Notes: generated by a model not told the origin, from the sequence alone. Shown: positions 25,914 to 33,611, counted from the first letter of the stretch. The stretch is DNA of 64,000 nt from Acidobacteriota bacterium (GCA_016716905.1 JADJUS010000022.1:62001-126000); one strand, 5' to 3'. A program made the numbers and translations.

Positions 25914-27482
25914 CTAGTGGCGAAAGTGTCGACGCCCCGTGAAGACCATGGCGATGCCATGGGCGTCGGCTGCCGCAATCACTTCATCGTCGCGCACCGA
26001 GCCGCCGGGTTGGATCACCGCCGTGGCGCCGGCCGAGGCCACCACATCGAGGCCGTCCCTGAACGGGAAAAACGCATCGGACGCGGCGACTGAACCGCGC
26101 AGGCGGTCGCCCGCCTTCATGACGGCTGTCCGCACGGCGTCTACCCGGCTCATCTGCCCGGCGCCAACGGCCAGCGTGGCATCTGCCGACGTGAAGATGA
26201 CGGTGTTCGACTTCACGTGTGAACAGACCCGCCACGCAAAACGCAACGCCGTCCACTCAGCAGGCGTCGGCGCGCGCTTGGTGACCACACGCGGGCCGTC
26301 CTGAGCCGGCCACTCGATGTGGCTCTCGACGACGCGGTCGCGGTCCTGCACCAGCCACCCGCCGAGAATGGAGCGTACGTCACGTTCCTGATCGAGTCCC
26401 TCGAACGATGCGGTCACCACGCGGAGGTTGGGCTTGGTCGCGAGCACGGCGCGCGTTTCCTCGTCGGCAGACAACCCGGGCGCAATCACCGCCTCGATGA
26501 ACGTCGACGTCAGCACGTGCGCCAATTCCAGATCGATGGGCCGGTTCACGCCCACGATGCCGCCAAACGCCGAAAGCGGGTCGGCTTCCCGAGCCCGCAC
26601 GTACGCATCCGCCGCGGTGTGGCCGGTTGCCACGCCGCACGGATTGGTGTGTTTGATGACCACGGCCGCCGGCTCGGCAAACTCCAGCGCAATGCGCGCG
26701 GCCGCGTCGAGGTCCAGGAGGTTGGTGAACGACAGTTCCTTCCCCTGATGCACGACGGCGCCGCCGAACCCCCGCGGACTCATCGAGTACCAGGCCGCAG
26801 CCTGATGCGGGTTCTCGCCATACCGCAGATCGCGCACCTTGCTGAGCACCGGCGTCCACCGGCTGCTGGTGGCGCCGCGTGTGAAGACACTGGCGGCGTC
26901 CACTTTCACCTCGCCGAGCGTGGCCGCGATTGTGCGGTCGTAGTCGGCCGTGTGCCCGTAGGCTTTTCGCGCCAAATCAAAACGCAACGACAACGAGCCG
27001 CCGTCGGCCCGCAGCGCGTCCACCACACGGGTGTAGTCCGCCGGATCGACCACCACCAGCACATCGCGGAAGTTCTTCGCAGCCGCGCGCAGGAGGCTGG
27101 GGCCACCGATATCGATTTCTTCAATGAGATGGTCAAACGGCAGGTCCCGCTTGGCGGCGGCCTGCGCAAACGGATAGAGGTTCACCACCACCAGGTCGAT
27201 GAGCCCGATGCCGTGTTCCGCGAGGGACGCCAGATCCCCAGGGACGTGGCGTCGCGCAAGAATCCCCCCGTGGACCTTGGGGTGCAGGGTCTTGACGCGG
27301 CCGTCCATCATCTCGGGAAAGCCGGTGACATCCGAAATCCCGATGACCGGCAGGCCGGCGTCGGCCAGGGCACGGGCGGTGCCCCCGGTTGATACCAGTT
27401 CCCAGCCGAGGCCTACGAGGGCCTGGCCCAGGGGAACGAGGCCGGTCTTGTCTGAAACGCTGAGCAATGCACGCTTTGGCAC
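25914..27482 (-). CDS. purH: Bifunctional AICAR transformylase/IMP cyclohydrolase
   Basis: The 522-residue enzyme carries out the last two steps of IMP synthesis. It starts at GTG 27480-27482, preceded by AGAGGA. The N-terminal MGS-like IMP cyclohydrolase domain has RALLSVSDKTGLVPLGQALV, STGGTARALADAG and GRVKTLHPKVHGGILARR. The transformylase domain has LRYGENPHQAAAWY, KHTNPCGVATG, SAFGGIVGVNRPID, SNTVIF and QPGGSVRDDEVI. Length matches the family. The upstream spacer holds the divergent cold-shock promoter. Confidence 0.96.
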   Translation of the reverse strand: MPKRALLSVSDKTGLVPLGQALVGLGWELVSTGGTARALADAGLPVIGISDVTGFPEMMDGRVKTLHPKVHGGILARRHVPGDLASLAEHGIGLIDLVVVNLYPFAQAAAKRDLPFDHLIEEIDIGGPSLLRAAAKNFRDVLVVVDPADYTRVVDALRADGGSLSLRFDLARKAYGHTADYDRTIAATLGEVKVDAASVFTRGATSSRWTPVLSKVRDLRYGENPHQAAAWYSMSPRGFGGAVVHQGKELSFTNLLDLDAAARIALEFAEPAAVVIKHTNPCGVATGHTAADAYVRAREADPLSAFGGIVGVNRPIDLELAHVLTSTFIEAVIAPGLSADEETRAVLATKPNLRVVTASFEGLDQERDVRSILGGWLVQDRDRVVESHIEWPAQDGPRVVTKRAPTPAEWTALRFAWRVCSHVKSNTVIFTSADATLAVGAGQMSRVDAVRTAVMKAGDRLRGSVAASDAFFPFRDGLDVVASAGATAVIQPGGSVRDDEVIAAADAHGIAMVFTGRRHFRH

Positions 27483-27500
27483 TATGAGTCCTCTGAGGCC

Positions 27501-27529
27501 TTGACACGGCCCATCTGCCCGACTAGGAT
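27501..27529 (+). promoter_or_regulatory. Strong sigma70-type promoter for the cold-shock gene
   Basis: TTGACA at 27501-27506 and TAGGAT at 27524-27529 are separated by 17 bp, a near-consensus promoter. The predicted transcription start is about 27535, some 105 nt before the cspA ATG, which leaves a long structured leader. Confidence 0.8.
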
Positions 27530-27535
27530 TGTCGA

Positions 27536-27561
27536 TCGACGTTGGGCGGGACCATCGTCGA
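27536..27561 (+). ncRNA. First hairpin of the cold-shock leader RNA
   Basis: TCGACGTTGG (27536-27545) pairs with CCATCGTCGA (27552-27561) in 9 of 10 positions around a 6-nt loop, at or next to the predicted 5' end of the transcript. Together with the terminator at 27567-27591 it would make a short RNA of about 57 nt. A stem at the very 5' end can stabilise RNA; its role here is inference. Confidence 0.5.
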
Positions 27562-27566
27562 CGTAG

Positions 27567-27591
27567 AGACCGCATGTGCGGTCTTTTTTTT
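27567..27591 (+). terminator. Intrinsic terminator in the cold-shock gene leader
   Basis: AGACCGC (27567-27573) pairs perfectly with GCGGTCT (27578-27584) around ATGT, followed by eight T. It lies between the promoter and the cspA start, with no upstream plus-strand gene to terminate. It therefore reads as an attenuator, or as the end of a small RNA. Confidence 0.75.
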
Positions 27592-27640
27592 CTAGTGCGG
27601 CGGATTCACCGCCGCCGTTCTCGCAAGGCAGGCAAGTACG

Positions 27641-27847
27641 ATGCGTATTACGGGCAAGGTCAAGTGGTTCAACAACGCTAAGGGTTATGGTTTCGTCGAG
27701 CGCGAAGGGGGCAACGACGTGTTCGTCCACTTCTCCGCCATTCAGGGCGCCGGTTTCCGGACCCTCGAGGAAGGCCAGGAGGTCGAATTCGAGATTGTCG
27801 ACGGTCCGAAGGGACCCCAGGCTGGCAACGTTACCAAGCCAAGCTAG
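27641..27847 (+). CDS. cspA: Cold-shock protein, CspA family
   Basis: The 68-residue OB-fold protein contains both nucleic-acid motifs: KGYGFVEREGG (RNP1) and VFVHFSAIQ (RNP2), within MRITGKVKWFNNAKGYGFVE. It binds single-stranded RNA or DNA and acts as an RNA chaperone. It is transcribed alone from a near-consensus promoter through a structured leader that includes an intrinsic terminator and a GCGGCGG/CCGCCGC hairpin (27597-27615). This makes leader control likely. A strong 13-bp hairpin follows the stop codon. Confidence 0.95.
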   Translation: MRITGKVKWFNNAKGYGFVEREGGNDVFVHFSAIQGAGFRTLEEGQEVEFEIVDGPKGPQAGNVTKPS

Positions 27848-27857
27848 ACCACACTCA

Positions 27858-27886
27858 AAGGGCCGGGACGCCGCGTTCCGGCCCTT
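27858..27886 (+). terminator. Hairpin downstream of the cold-shock gene
   Basis: AAGGGCCGGGACG (27858-27870) pairs with CGTTCCGGCCCTT (27874-27886), 13 bp with one G-T wobble and a CCG loop. Only a weak pyrimidine tract follows. It lies between convergent genes and could end transcription from both sides. Confidence 0.6.
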
Positions 27887-27929
27887 ACCTTCCACATCCC
27901 CCGACGTTACTTGATCAAACACCAAGCCT

Positions 27930-28409
27930 CTACTTGATCAGACACCAAACCAGGGGCAGCCACAACTCACGCGCATACGGCAGCGGTCTGTCGTCAATCA
28001 GGACCTCGGTCCCGGCGACGTCGGCGATCAGCTCATACAACTCGCGCACCTTCAGCGGACGCTCACCCGGGAAAAACCGCGCGCGGTAACGTACGCCTCG
28101 GGCGGTCGGCACTTCCTGAAATTCATCCGACCCGCGCGCCAGTTCCAGGGCACGGGCGAAGGCGTCGCCTGAAAACTCAGAAAAACCCAGCGTGATCGAA
28201 AACGGCATGGCGTTCGCCCCGAAAAGCGCACGTCGCAGTTCGGGATGAATGGCGGCCAATTCCTCTTCACTCGGCTGCTCTGACAGGTCCGCGTACGGCC
28301 AGAACCGCTCGAGCGGACGATGCGTTGGATTCTCGGGCAACACGGGTTCTGATGGCTTCGACACGACGGACGCTGATGCTATCCTGTCCCGTCGGACTGT
28401 CGCAACCAC
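27930..28409 (-). CDS. Hypothetical protein of unknown function
   Basis: The 159-residue reading frame is not one I recognise. It is soluble, with no signal peptide or membrane segment. Visible features are a proline-rich N-terminus (EPVLPENPTHRPLERFWPYA), then DLSEQPSEEELAAIHPELRR, a short FSITLGFSEFSGDAFARALE stretch and a C-terminal half with GVRYRARFFPGERPLKVREL. It starts at GTG 28407-28409 on paper, 4 nt from the divergent selA start, but GTG 28364 is also possible. It is convergent with cspA. Confidence 0.6.
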   Translation of the reverse strand: MVATVRRDRIASASVVSKPSEPVLPENPTHRPLERFWPYADLSEQPSEEELAAIHPELRRALFGANAMPFSITLGFSEFSGDAFARALELARGSDEFQEVPTARGVRYRARFFPGERPLKVRELYELIADVAGTEVLIDDRPLPYARELWLPLVWCLIK

Positions 28410-28412
28410 GCC

Positions 28413-29846
28413 ATGACCGCCCGAAACATTCCCTCAATTGACGTCCTGCTGCGGCGGCCCGCGATGGCCGCGAGAGTGGCCGCCGATGGCCGGGTGCTTG
28501 TCGTCGACGCCCTCAGAACTGCGGCCGATGCCTGGCGGGCTCTGCCGCCCGCTGACGGGAACGCCGCCGAGCCGGCTCCCTGGATCGTGGCCCGTGCGCT
28601 CGAGGCCCTTGACGGGGCCCAGGCCCCGTCATTGCGCCGCGTCATCAACGCCACGGGCGTCCTTATTCACACAAACCTGGGCCGCGCGCCCCTGGCACGG
28701 CAGGCCATCGCCGCCGCGGCCGACGTGGCGAGTGGATACTGCAACCTCGAGTACGAGCTGGACACCGGCACCCGGGGCCATCGGCATGTGCACGCAGAAC
28801 GCCTGGTGTGCGCGCTGACAGGCGCGGAAGGCGCCGTCATCACCAACAACAATGCCGCGGCCACCTGGCTGGTGCTGGCCGCGCTGGGGGCCGGGCGCGA
28901 GGTCGTCGTCTCGCGGGGCGAACTCGTCGAAATCGGCGGGGGCTTCCGCGTGCCGGAGATCATGGCGCAATCGGGCGCCACCCTTCGCGAAGTGGGCACG
29001 ACCAACCGGACCCGCGCGAGCGACTACGGGGCCGCCATCAGCGACCGGACCGCGTTGCTCCTGCGGGTGCACCCGTCGAATTTCCGGATCGAGGGCTTCA
29101 CGGAGCGTCCGGACCTGGCTGAGCTTGCCGGCCTTGCCCATCAGTTCCACCTGCCCCTGTTCGAAGACCTGGGGAGCGGCTGGCTGGGCCTGCCCCAGGA
29201 GGGCGGCTGGCCCGACGCCATCCGCGACGAGCCCTCGGTGCGCGACAGCCTGAAGGCCGGTGCCGACCTGGTGGCCTTCAGTGGCGACAAACTGCTGGGC
29301 GGCCCCCAGGCGGGCATCATCGTCGGCCGCCGGGCGCTGGTGGAGCGCGTGCGGCGTCACCCCCTGATGCGGGCGGTGCGCGCTGACAAACAGACGTACG
29401 CGGCCCTGGAGGCCACGCTGGGGCTCTGGCAGCGCGAGGCGGCGCGGACCGAGATTCCGGTGGTGCGGATGCTCCTCGAGCGCCTGGAGAGCCTTGAGGC
29501 CCGCGCGAGGGCGCTGGTGCAAACGACCTCTGAGGTCGTTTCCGCCGGGTCGGGTCCGGAAACGACCTCAGAGGTCGTTTTGGAGATCGTCGACGGCCAC
29601 TCCACCATCGGCGGCGGCAGCGCCCCCCAGTCGGCAATCCCGACCCGACTGGTCTCGATCAGGTCGGCAGCCAGAAGCGCAGGCGAAATCGAATCGGCAC
29701 TGCGGGCGCAGAATCCGCCAGTTGTGGCGCGGATTCAGCACGACGCCGTGTTGTTGGATTTGAGAACGGTGGCCGCGGAGGACGACGCGTATGTCGCGGC
29801 GGCCGTGACCCGGGCCCTGGTGGGACCAGCGAGAAACGACCTCTGA
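28413..29846 (+). CDS. selA: L-seryl-tRNA(Sec) selenium transferase with embedded palindromic repeats
   Basis: The 477-residue PLP enzyme converts Ser-tRNA(Sec) to Sec-tRNA(Sec). Family motifs are RRVINATGVLIHTNLGRAPL, NNNAAATWLVLAAL, EIGGGFRVPEIM, VHPSNFRIEGF and FSGDKLLGGPQAG with PLP lysine K293. Residues 371-389 (TTSEVV, 7 residues, TTSEVV) come from a paired palindrome inserted in frame, and the TGA stop lies within another copy. No selB, selD or tRNA-Sec is visible here. Insertion is in the C-terminal domain, away from the active site, so function may persist. Confidence 0.95.
   Translation: MTARNIPSIDVLLRRPAMAARVAADGRVLVVDALRTAADAWRALPPADGNAAEPAPWIVARALEALDGAQAPSLRRVINATGVLIHTNLGRAPLARQAIAAAADVASGYCNLEYELDTGTRGHRHVHAERLVCALTGAEGAVITNNNAAATWLVLAALGAGREVVVSRGELVEIGGGFRVPEIMAQSGATLREVGTTNRTRASDYGAAISDRTALLLRVHPSNFRIEGFTERPDLAELAGLAHQFHLPLFEDLGSGWLGLPQEGGWPDAIRDEPSVRDSLKAGADLVAFSGDKLLGGPQAGIIVGRRALVERVRRHPLMRAVRADKQTYAALEATLGLWQREAARTEIPVVRMLLERLESLEARARALVQTTSEVVSAGSGPETTSEVVLEIVDGHSTIGGGSAPQSAIPTRLVSIRSAARSAGEIESALRAQNPPVVARIQHDAVLLDLRTVAAEDDAYVAAAVTRALVGPARNDL
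29521..29580. repeat. Paired palindrome element, copy 1 (in frame inside selA)
   Basis: Two 21-nt palindromes (29521-29541 and 29560-29580; core ACGACCTCTGAGGTCGT, centre T in the first and A in the second) flank an 18-nt spacer. Total length is 60 nt, a multiple of three, adding 20 codons. Both palindromes are read as TTSEVV. The same two palindromes occur at 29834-29893 and 31418-31474. Confidence 0.9.
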
Positions 29847-29893
29847 GGTCGTTTCTGCGGCGTAAAGTCTGGAAACGACCTCAGAGGTCGTTT
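29834..29893. repeat. Paired palindrome element, copy 2 (selA stop and terminator-like)
   Basis: The layout is the same as copy 1: palindromes 29834-29854 and 29873-29893 with an 18-nt spacer. The first supplies the last codons and the TGA stop (29844-29846) of selA. The second is followed by further T (TCGTTTTTC), making a possible intrinsic terminator for selA. Confidence 0.88.
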
Positions 29894-29904
29894 TTCTGTC
29901 GCCT

Positions 29905-29945
29905 GGACTCGGGACTCTGGACCCTGGACCCTGGACTCTGGACCT
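29905..29945. repeat. Heptamer tandem array (GGACYCT)
   Basis: Six consecutive 7-nt units run GGACTCG, GGACTCT, GGACCCT, GGACCCT, GGACTCT, GGACCTA between the selA element and the nuoN stop. The last unit overlaps the nuoN TAG (29944-29946). Such an array could change unit number by slippage. Confidence 0.7.
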
Positions 29946-31392
29946 AGAAGATTGACGCGACCGACTCGGCGGCGATCTTCAGCAAGCCGCCGGGGAGCAC
30001 ACCGAGGTAGAGCACTCCGGCGAGCGCGATGAGCAGCCCCGCCGTCGTAATGGCCGACACGGCCGGCCTGTGCTCCGGGGCGGTTTCGTCACTCATGTAC
30101 ATCATGACCACGATGCGCAGGTAGAAGAAGACCGACACCACGCTGGTCAACACGCCGAGAATCGCAAGGGTGTAGAGGCCCTCCTGCATCGCGGCGTTGA
30201 AGATGTACCACTTGCCGATGAAGCCTACCGTCGGCGGGAAGCCACCCAGCGAGAGCAGGAACAACGTGAGCAGCGCCGCAAGGCCGGGTCGCTCTTTCGA
30301 CATCCCCGCAAAATCCCGCACATCGTCATGCTGGCGGTCCGGCGTCACGAGCGCGGCCAACACGCCGAAGGCGCCGAGGTTGGTCACGCTGTAGGCCACG
30401 AGGTAGAAGAGCATGGCGGCCTTGCCGGCAGAGCTTGCGGCCACCAGGCCGACAAGCAGATAGCCGGCGTGCGCAATGCTCGAATACGCGAGCATACGTT
30501 TGACGCTCGTCTGGGCCACGCCCACGACGGTGCCCAGGATCATGGTGAGGGCGGCGATCACGGTGACGATCGGCACCCAGTCCAACCGCAGCGGCTCAAG
30601 CGCCGACAGGAAGACGCGGATGAACGCGGCGAAGGCCGCGGCCTTGACGCCGGTGGACATGAAGCCCGTCACCAGCGCCGGCGCGCCTTGATAGGCATCG
30701 GGCGTCCACATGTGGAACGGCACCGCGCCCACCTTGAAGGCAAAGCCCACGAGCAACAACACCATGGACAGGATGGTCAGGATGCCGGGGTCCAGCGCCG
30801 ACGACGCCACACGCATGCCGATCTCGTCGAGCCGCGTGGTGCCGGTCACGGCATACGCCATCGCAATGCCATAGAGGAAGAAGGCGCTGGAAAACGCACC
30901 CAGGACAAAGTACTTAAAGGACGCTTCGGCCCCTTCCGCACTCGACCGCTTGATGGCGGTCAGGACGTACACGCCGAGCGACATGATCTCGAGCGCGATG
31001 AAGATCACGAGCAGATCGGTCGTGGATGCCATGAGCATCATGCCGACGATCGCGAACAGGATGAGCGTGTAGTACTCACCGAGCGGCAGGTGGTCGCGCT
31101 CGGCGTTGCCGGCCGAGAGAATGATCGTCAGGATGCCGATCGCGCACAGCGTGATGTTGAAAAACACCGTGAAGTTGTCGACGCTAATGACGCCGAAACC
31201 CACCAGACTCTGGTTCCACTGGTTCAGCGAGGCGGCAATCGCCCCACCGAGCCCGATGAGTCCATAGGTGCCAAACCAGCGGCCGGCGGCCAGGTCTCGC
31301 TGGGGCCGGAAGGCCTCGGCCACCATGGTGGTGCACGCGGCGAGCGTGACCATCAGGACGGGAACGATGGCGGCGAAGTCGTTCTGATTCAT
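29944..31392 (-). CDS. nuoN: NADH-quinone oxidoreductase subunit N
   Basis: The 482-residue membrane protein is a proton-pump subunit of the complex I arm, with about 14 hydrophobic segments. The family features are the lysine-bearing half-helices near the centre (FKVGAVPFHMWTPDAYQGAP) and KRMLAYSSIAHAGYLLVGLV, followed by FPPTVGFIGKWYIFNA. Its ATG overlaps the nuoM stop by 4 nt, and it ends the operon. Its 3' end abuts the heptamer array and palindrome element shared with convergent selA. Confidence 0.95.
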   Translation of the reverse strand: MNQNDFAAIVPVLMVTLAACTTMVAEAFRPQRDLAAGRWFGTYGLIGLGGAIAASLNQWNQSLVGFGVISVDNFTVFFNITLCAIGILTIILSAGNAERDHLPLGEYYTLILFAIVGMMLMASTTDLLVIFIALEIMSLGVYVLTAIKRSSAEGAEASFKYFVLGAFSSAFFLYGIAMAYAVTGTTRLDEIGMRVASSALDPGILTILSMVLLLVGFAFKVGAVPFHMWTPDAYQGAPALVTGFMSTGVKAAAFAAFIRVFLSALEPLRLDWVPIVTVIAALTMILGTVVGVAQTSVKRMLAYSSIAHAGYLLVGLVAASSAGKAAMLFYLVAYSVTNLGAFGVLAALVTPDRQHDDVRDFAGMSKERPGLAALLTLFLLSLGGFPPTVGFIGKWYIFNAAMQEGLYTLAILGVLTSVVSVFFYLRIVVMMYMSDETAPEHRPAVSAITTAGLLIALAGVLYLGVLPGGLLKIAAESVASIF

Positions 31393-32966
31393 CGCGCGCT
31401 CCCTTCGATGGCTGGCAAAACGACCTCTGAGGTCGTTTTCGCGGCTTCAGGGAAAACGACCTCAGAGGTCGTATTGCCGGCGTTCACCGGCGCCATCCCC
31501 CGCACCTGGGCCACGATGCGCTTGACCGCGGGTTCCATCGGCTTCAGGAACACACCCGGCGCCACGCCCATGCCGATACACATGGCCACAATGGGCGCAA
31601 TCACCGCCCACTCACGGGCGCTGAGATCACGCAGTCCCTTGTTCTTCGGATTGGTAATCGGACCGTAGTTCACGCGCTGGAACATCCACAACATGTAGAC
31701 CGCCGACAGGATGACGCCCGACACGGCCACCGCTGTGAGCCCGGGGTTCGCGGCAAACGACCCGACGAAGATGAGGAACTCGCCGACGAACCCGTTCATG
31801 CCCGGCAACGCGATGGACGCCAGGGTAATCAGCAGGAACATGGCCACGAGCTTCGGCATCACGGCCTTCAGGCCGCCGTATTCGGCGATGAGCTTGGTGT
31901 GCCGGCGCTCCGAGAGCATGCCGACGATGAGGAAGAGGCCGCCGGTGGACACGCCGTGCGCCAGCATCTGGAAGAGCGCGCCCTGCACTCCGGTGACGTT
32001 CATCGCACAGAGGCCCAGCACCACAAACCCGAGGTGGCTCACTGAGGAGTAGGCCACGAGTTTTTTCATGTCGGGCTGCACCATCGCGACGAGCGCGCCG
32101 TACACGATGCCGATGACGGCGAGGATGGCGATGTAGGGCGCGAACTGGAGGGCGGCCTCGGGGAACAGCGGAAAGGAAAACCGCAGCAACCCGTACGTGC
32201 CCATCTTCAGCATGACGCCGGCCAGAATGACCGACCCGGCAGTCGGCGCCTGCACGTGCGCGTCAGGCAACCAGGTGTGGAATGGAAAGAGCGGGACCTT
32301 GATGGCAAACGCCACGGTGAACGCCAGGAACAGCCACATCTGCAGTTCGGCGGGGATGTCGAGCGCGTAGAGGTCCAGCAAATCGAAGCTGACGACGCCG
32401 GTCACGGTCTGGTGGTAATACGCGATCCAGATGATGGCGAGCAGCATCAGCACGGAGCCGGCCATCGTGTAGAGCATGAACTTGACGGCCGCGTAGATGC
32501 GCTGTTCGTAGCCCCAGATGCCGATGAGAAAGTACATCGGGATCAGCATCGCGTCCCAGAACAGGTAGAACAGGAACAGGTCGAGCGAGATGAACACGCC
32601 AATCATGGCCGCTTCAAGCAGCAGCATGAAAAACGAGAACTCCTTCACCCGCTGGTCCACGGACTCCCACGAGCACAGCAATCCGATCGGAGTCAGGAAC
32701 GTCGTGAGGAGCACCAGCCACAACGTGATGCCATCCAGGCCGACATGGTAGGAAATGCCGAAGTCTGGCAGCCAGGTGTACCGTTCGACGAACTGGAAGT
32801 CGGCCGACGCGGCGTCGAAGCCCGACCAGAGCCAGAGGCTCGCCAGGAACGTCACAAGCGAGATGCTCAAGGCCACCTGCCGGACGAGCCGGTCGCGGTC
32901 TTTGCCCAGGAGCAGTACCAGCAGGCCGCCCACAAGCGGCAGCAGGACGAGAAGAGTTAACGCCAC
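31389..32966 (-). CDS. nuoM: NADH-quinone oxidoreductase subunit M with C-terminal repeat insert
   Basis: The 525-residue antiporter-like proton-pump subunit starts at GTG 32964-32966 and overlaps the nuoL stop by 10 nt. Motifs are SWESVDQRVKEFSFFMLLLE, VPLFPFHTWLPDAHVQAPTA and KKLVAYSSVSHLGFVVLGLC. The last 27 or so residues hold TTSEVV twice (about 499-504 and 511-516), encoded by a paired palindrome element, then PAIEGSAR. The insert is beyond the last membrane segment, where it would be tolerated. Confidence 0.94.
   Translation of the reverse strand: MALTLLVLLPLVGGLLVLLLGKDRDRLVRQVALSISLVTFLASLWLWSGFDAASADFQFVERYTWLPDFGISYHVGLDGITLWLVLLTTFLTPIGLLCSWESVDQRVKEFSFFMLLLEAAMIGVFISLDLFLFYLFWDAMLIPMYFLIGIWGYEQRIYAAVKFMLYTMAGSVLMLLAIIWIAYYHQTVTGVVSFDLLDLYALDIPAELQMWLFLAFTVAFAIKVPLFPFHTWLPDAHVQAPTAGSVILAGVMLKMGTYGLLRFSFPLFPEAALQFAPYIAILAVIGIVYGALVAMVQPDMKKLVAYSSVSHLGFVVLGLCAMNVTGVQGALFQMLAHGVSTGGLFLIVGMLSERRHTKLIAEYGGLKAVMPKLVAMFLLITLASIALPGMNGFVGEFLIFVGSFAANPGLTAVAVSGVILSAVYMLWMFQRVNYGPITNPKNKGLRDLSAREWAVIAPIVAMCIGMGVAPGVFLKPMEPAVKRIVAQVRGMAPVNAGNTTSEVVFPEAAKTTSEVVLPAIEGSAR
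31418..31474. repeat. Paired palindrome element, copy 3 (in frame inside nuoM)
   Basis: Palindromes 31418-31438 and 31454-31474 flank a 15-nt spacer; the total of 57 nt is again a multiple of three. The second carries one change (CGTAT for CGTTT). It lies in the 3' end of nuoM, read on the minus strand also as TTSEVV twice. Element strand and spacer differ from the selA copies, so these are separate insertions. Confidence 0.88.
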
Positions 32967-33592
32967 AGGTAATACCCCAGGATCGTGACGACCCCCAGAA
33001 AGATCGACATCGCGTAGGCCCGCACCGACCCGGTCTGCAGACGACGCAGCACCGCGCTCCAGCCGCGTATCATCAGCCCGACGCCGTTGACCGTGCCGTC
33101 GATGACGACCGTATCCACACCTCGCCACAACAGGCCGGTGGACACGCCCTTGATGGGCTGCACGATCGCCGCGTCATAGAACTCATCCACGTAGTACTTG
33201 TTCAACAGCAGGCGATGAACGCCGCTGAACCGTGTGGCCATGGCGTCGGCGCGCTCAGGAGACTTCAGGAAGAACACGGTGGCCAGTCCGATGCCGGCCA
33301 GCGCGACCATCACCGACCCGAACATCAGCAGCAGTTCCGTCTGCGTGTCGCCGTGCGCGGCCTCGGGCGCATGTTCGACCTCAGCGACGGCCGGTGGTTC
33401 GGCAGTGACGGGAAGCGCGTCGCCACCCACCTCCTGAGCCGCGAGCGAGGCCGGTTCGGGCGCCATGGTCATGGCGTGGAAGCTCGGCTCAAGGAACGCT
33501 TCGATGCGATTGTGCCCACCCAGCGCGTGCGGCACACCAAAGAAGCCGGCCAGCACGGATCCCATGGCGAGCACAACCAGGGCAATCGCCAT
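32957..33592 (-). CDS. nuoL: NADH-quinone oxidoreductase subunit L, C-terminal fragment
   Basis: This frame covers the last 211 residues of NuoL: a membrane segment from AIALVVLAMGSVLAGFFGVP, the long amphipathic region with RIEAFLEPSF, a further membrane segment and the C-terminal helix HL-type part (RLLLNKYYVDEFYDAAIVQP and IFLGVVTILGYYLWR). The usable start at 33592 is internal to the gene. Upstream in this frame is a TGA at 33605-33607 and then the 76-G run. The two halves are plainly one interrupted gene; the break is most likely an assembly or sequencing problem. Confidence 0.85.
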   Translation of the reverse strand: MAIALVVLAMGSVLAGFFGVPHALGGHNRIEAFLEPSFHAMTMAPEPASLAAQEVGGDALPVTAEPPAVAEVEHAPEAAHGDTQTELLLMFGSVMVALAGIGLATVFFLKSPERADAMATRFSGVHRLLLNKYYVDEFYDAAIVQPIKGVSTGLLWRGVDTVVIDGTVNGVGLMIRGWSAVLRRLQTGSVRAYAMSIFLGVVTILGYYLWR

Positions 33593-33611
33593 GGCGGGGG
33601 GGCGTCATGGG

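Noticed and set aside
30070..31668. 532-residue plus-strand reading frame opposite nuoN/nuoM containing TTSEVV twice
   Set aside because: Antisense of complex I genes. The TTSEVV appears because the palindrome codes the same peptide on both strands.
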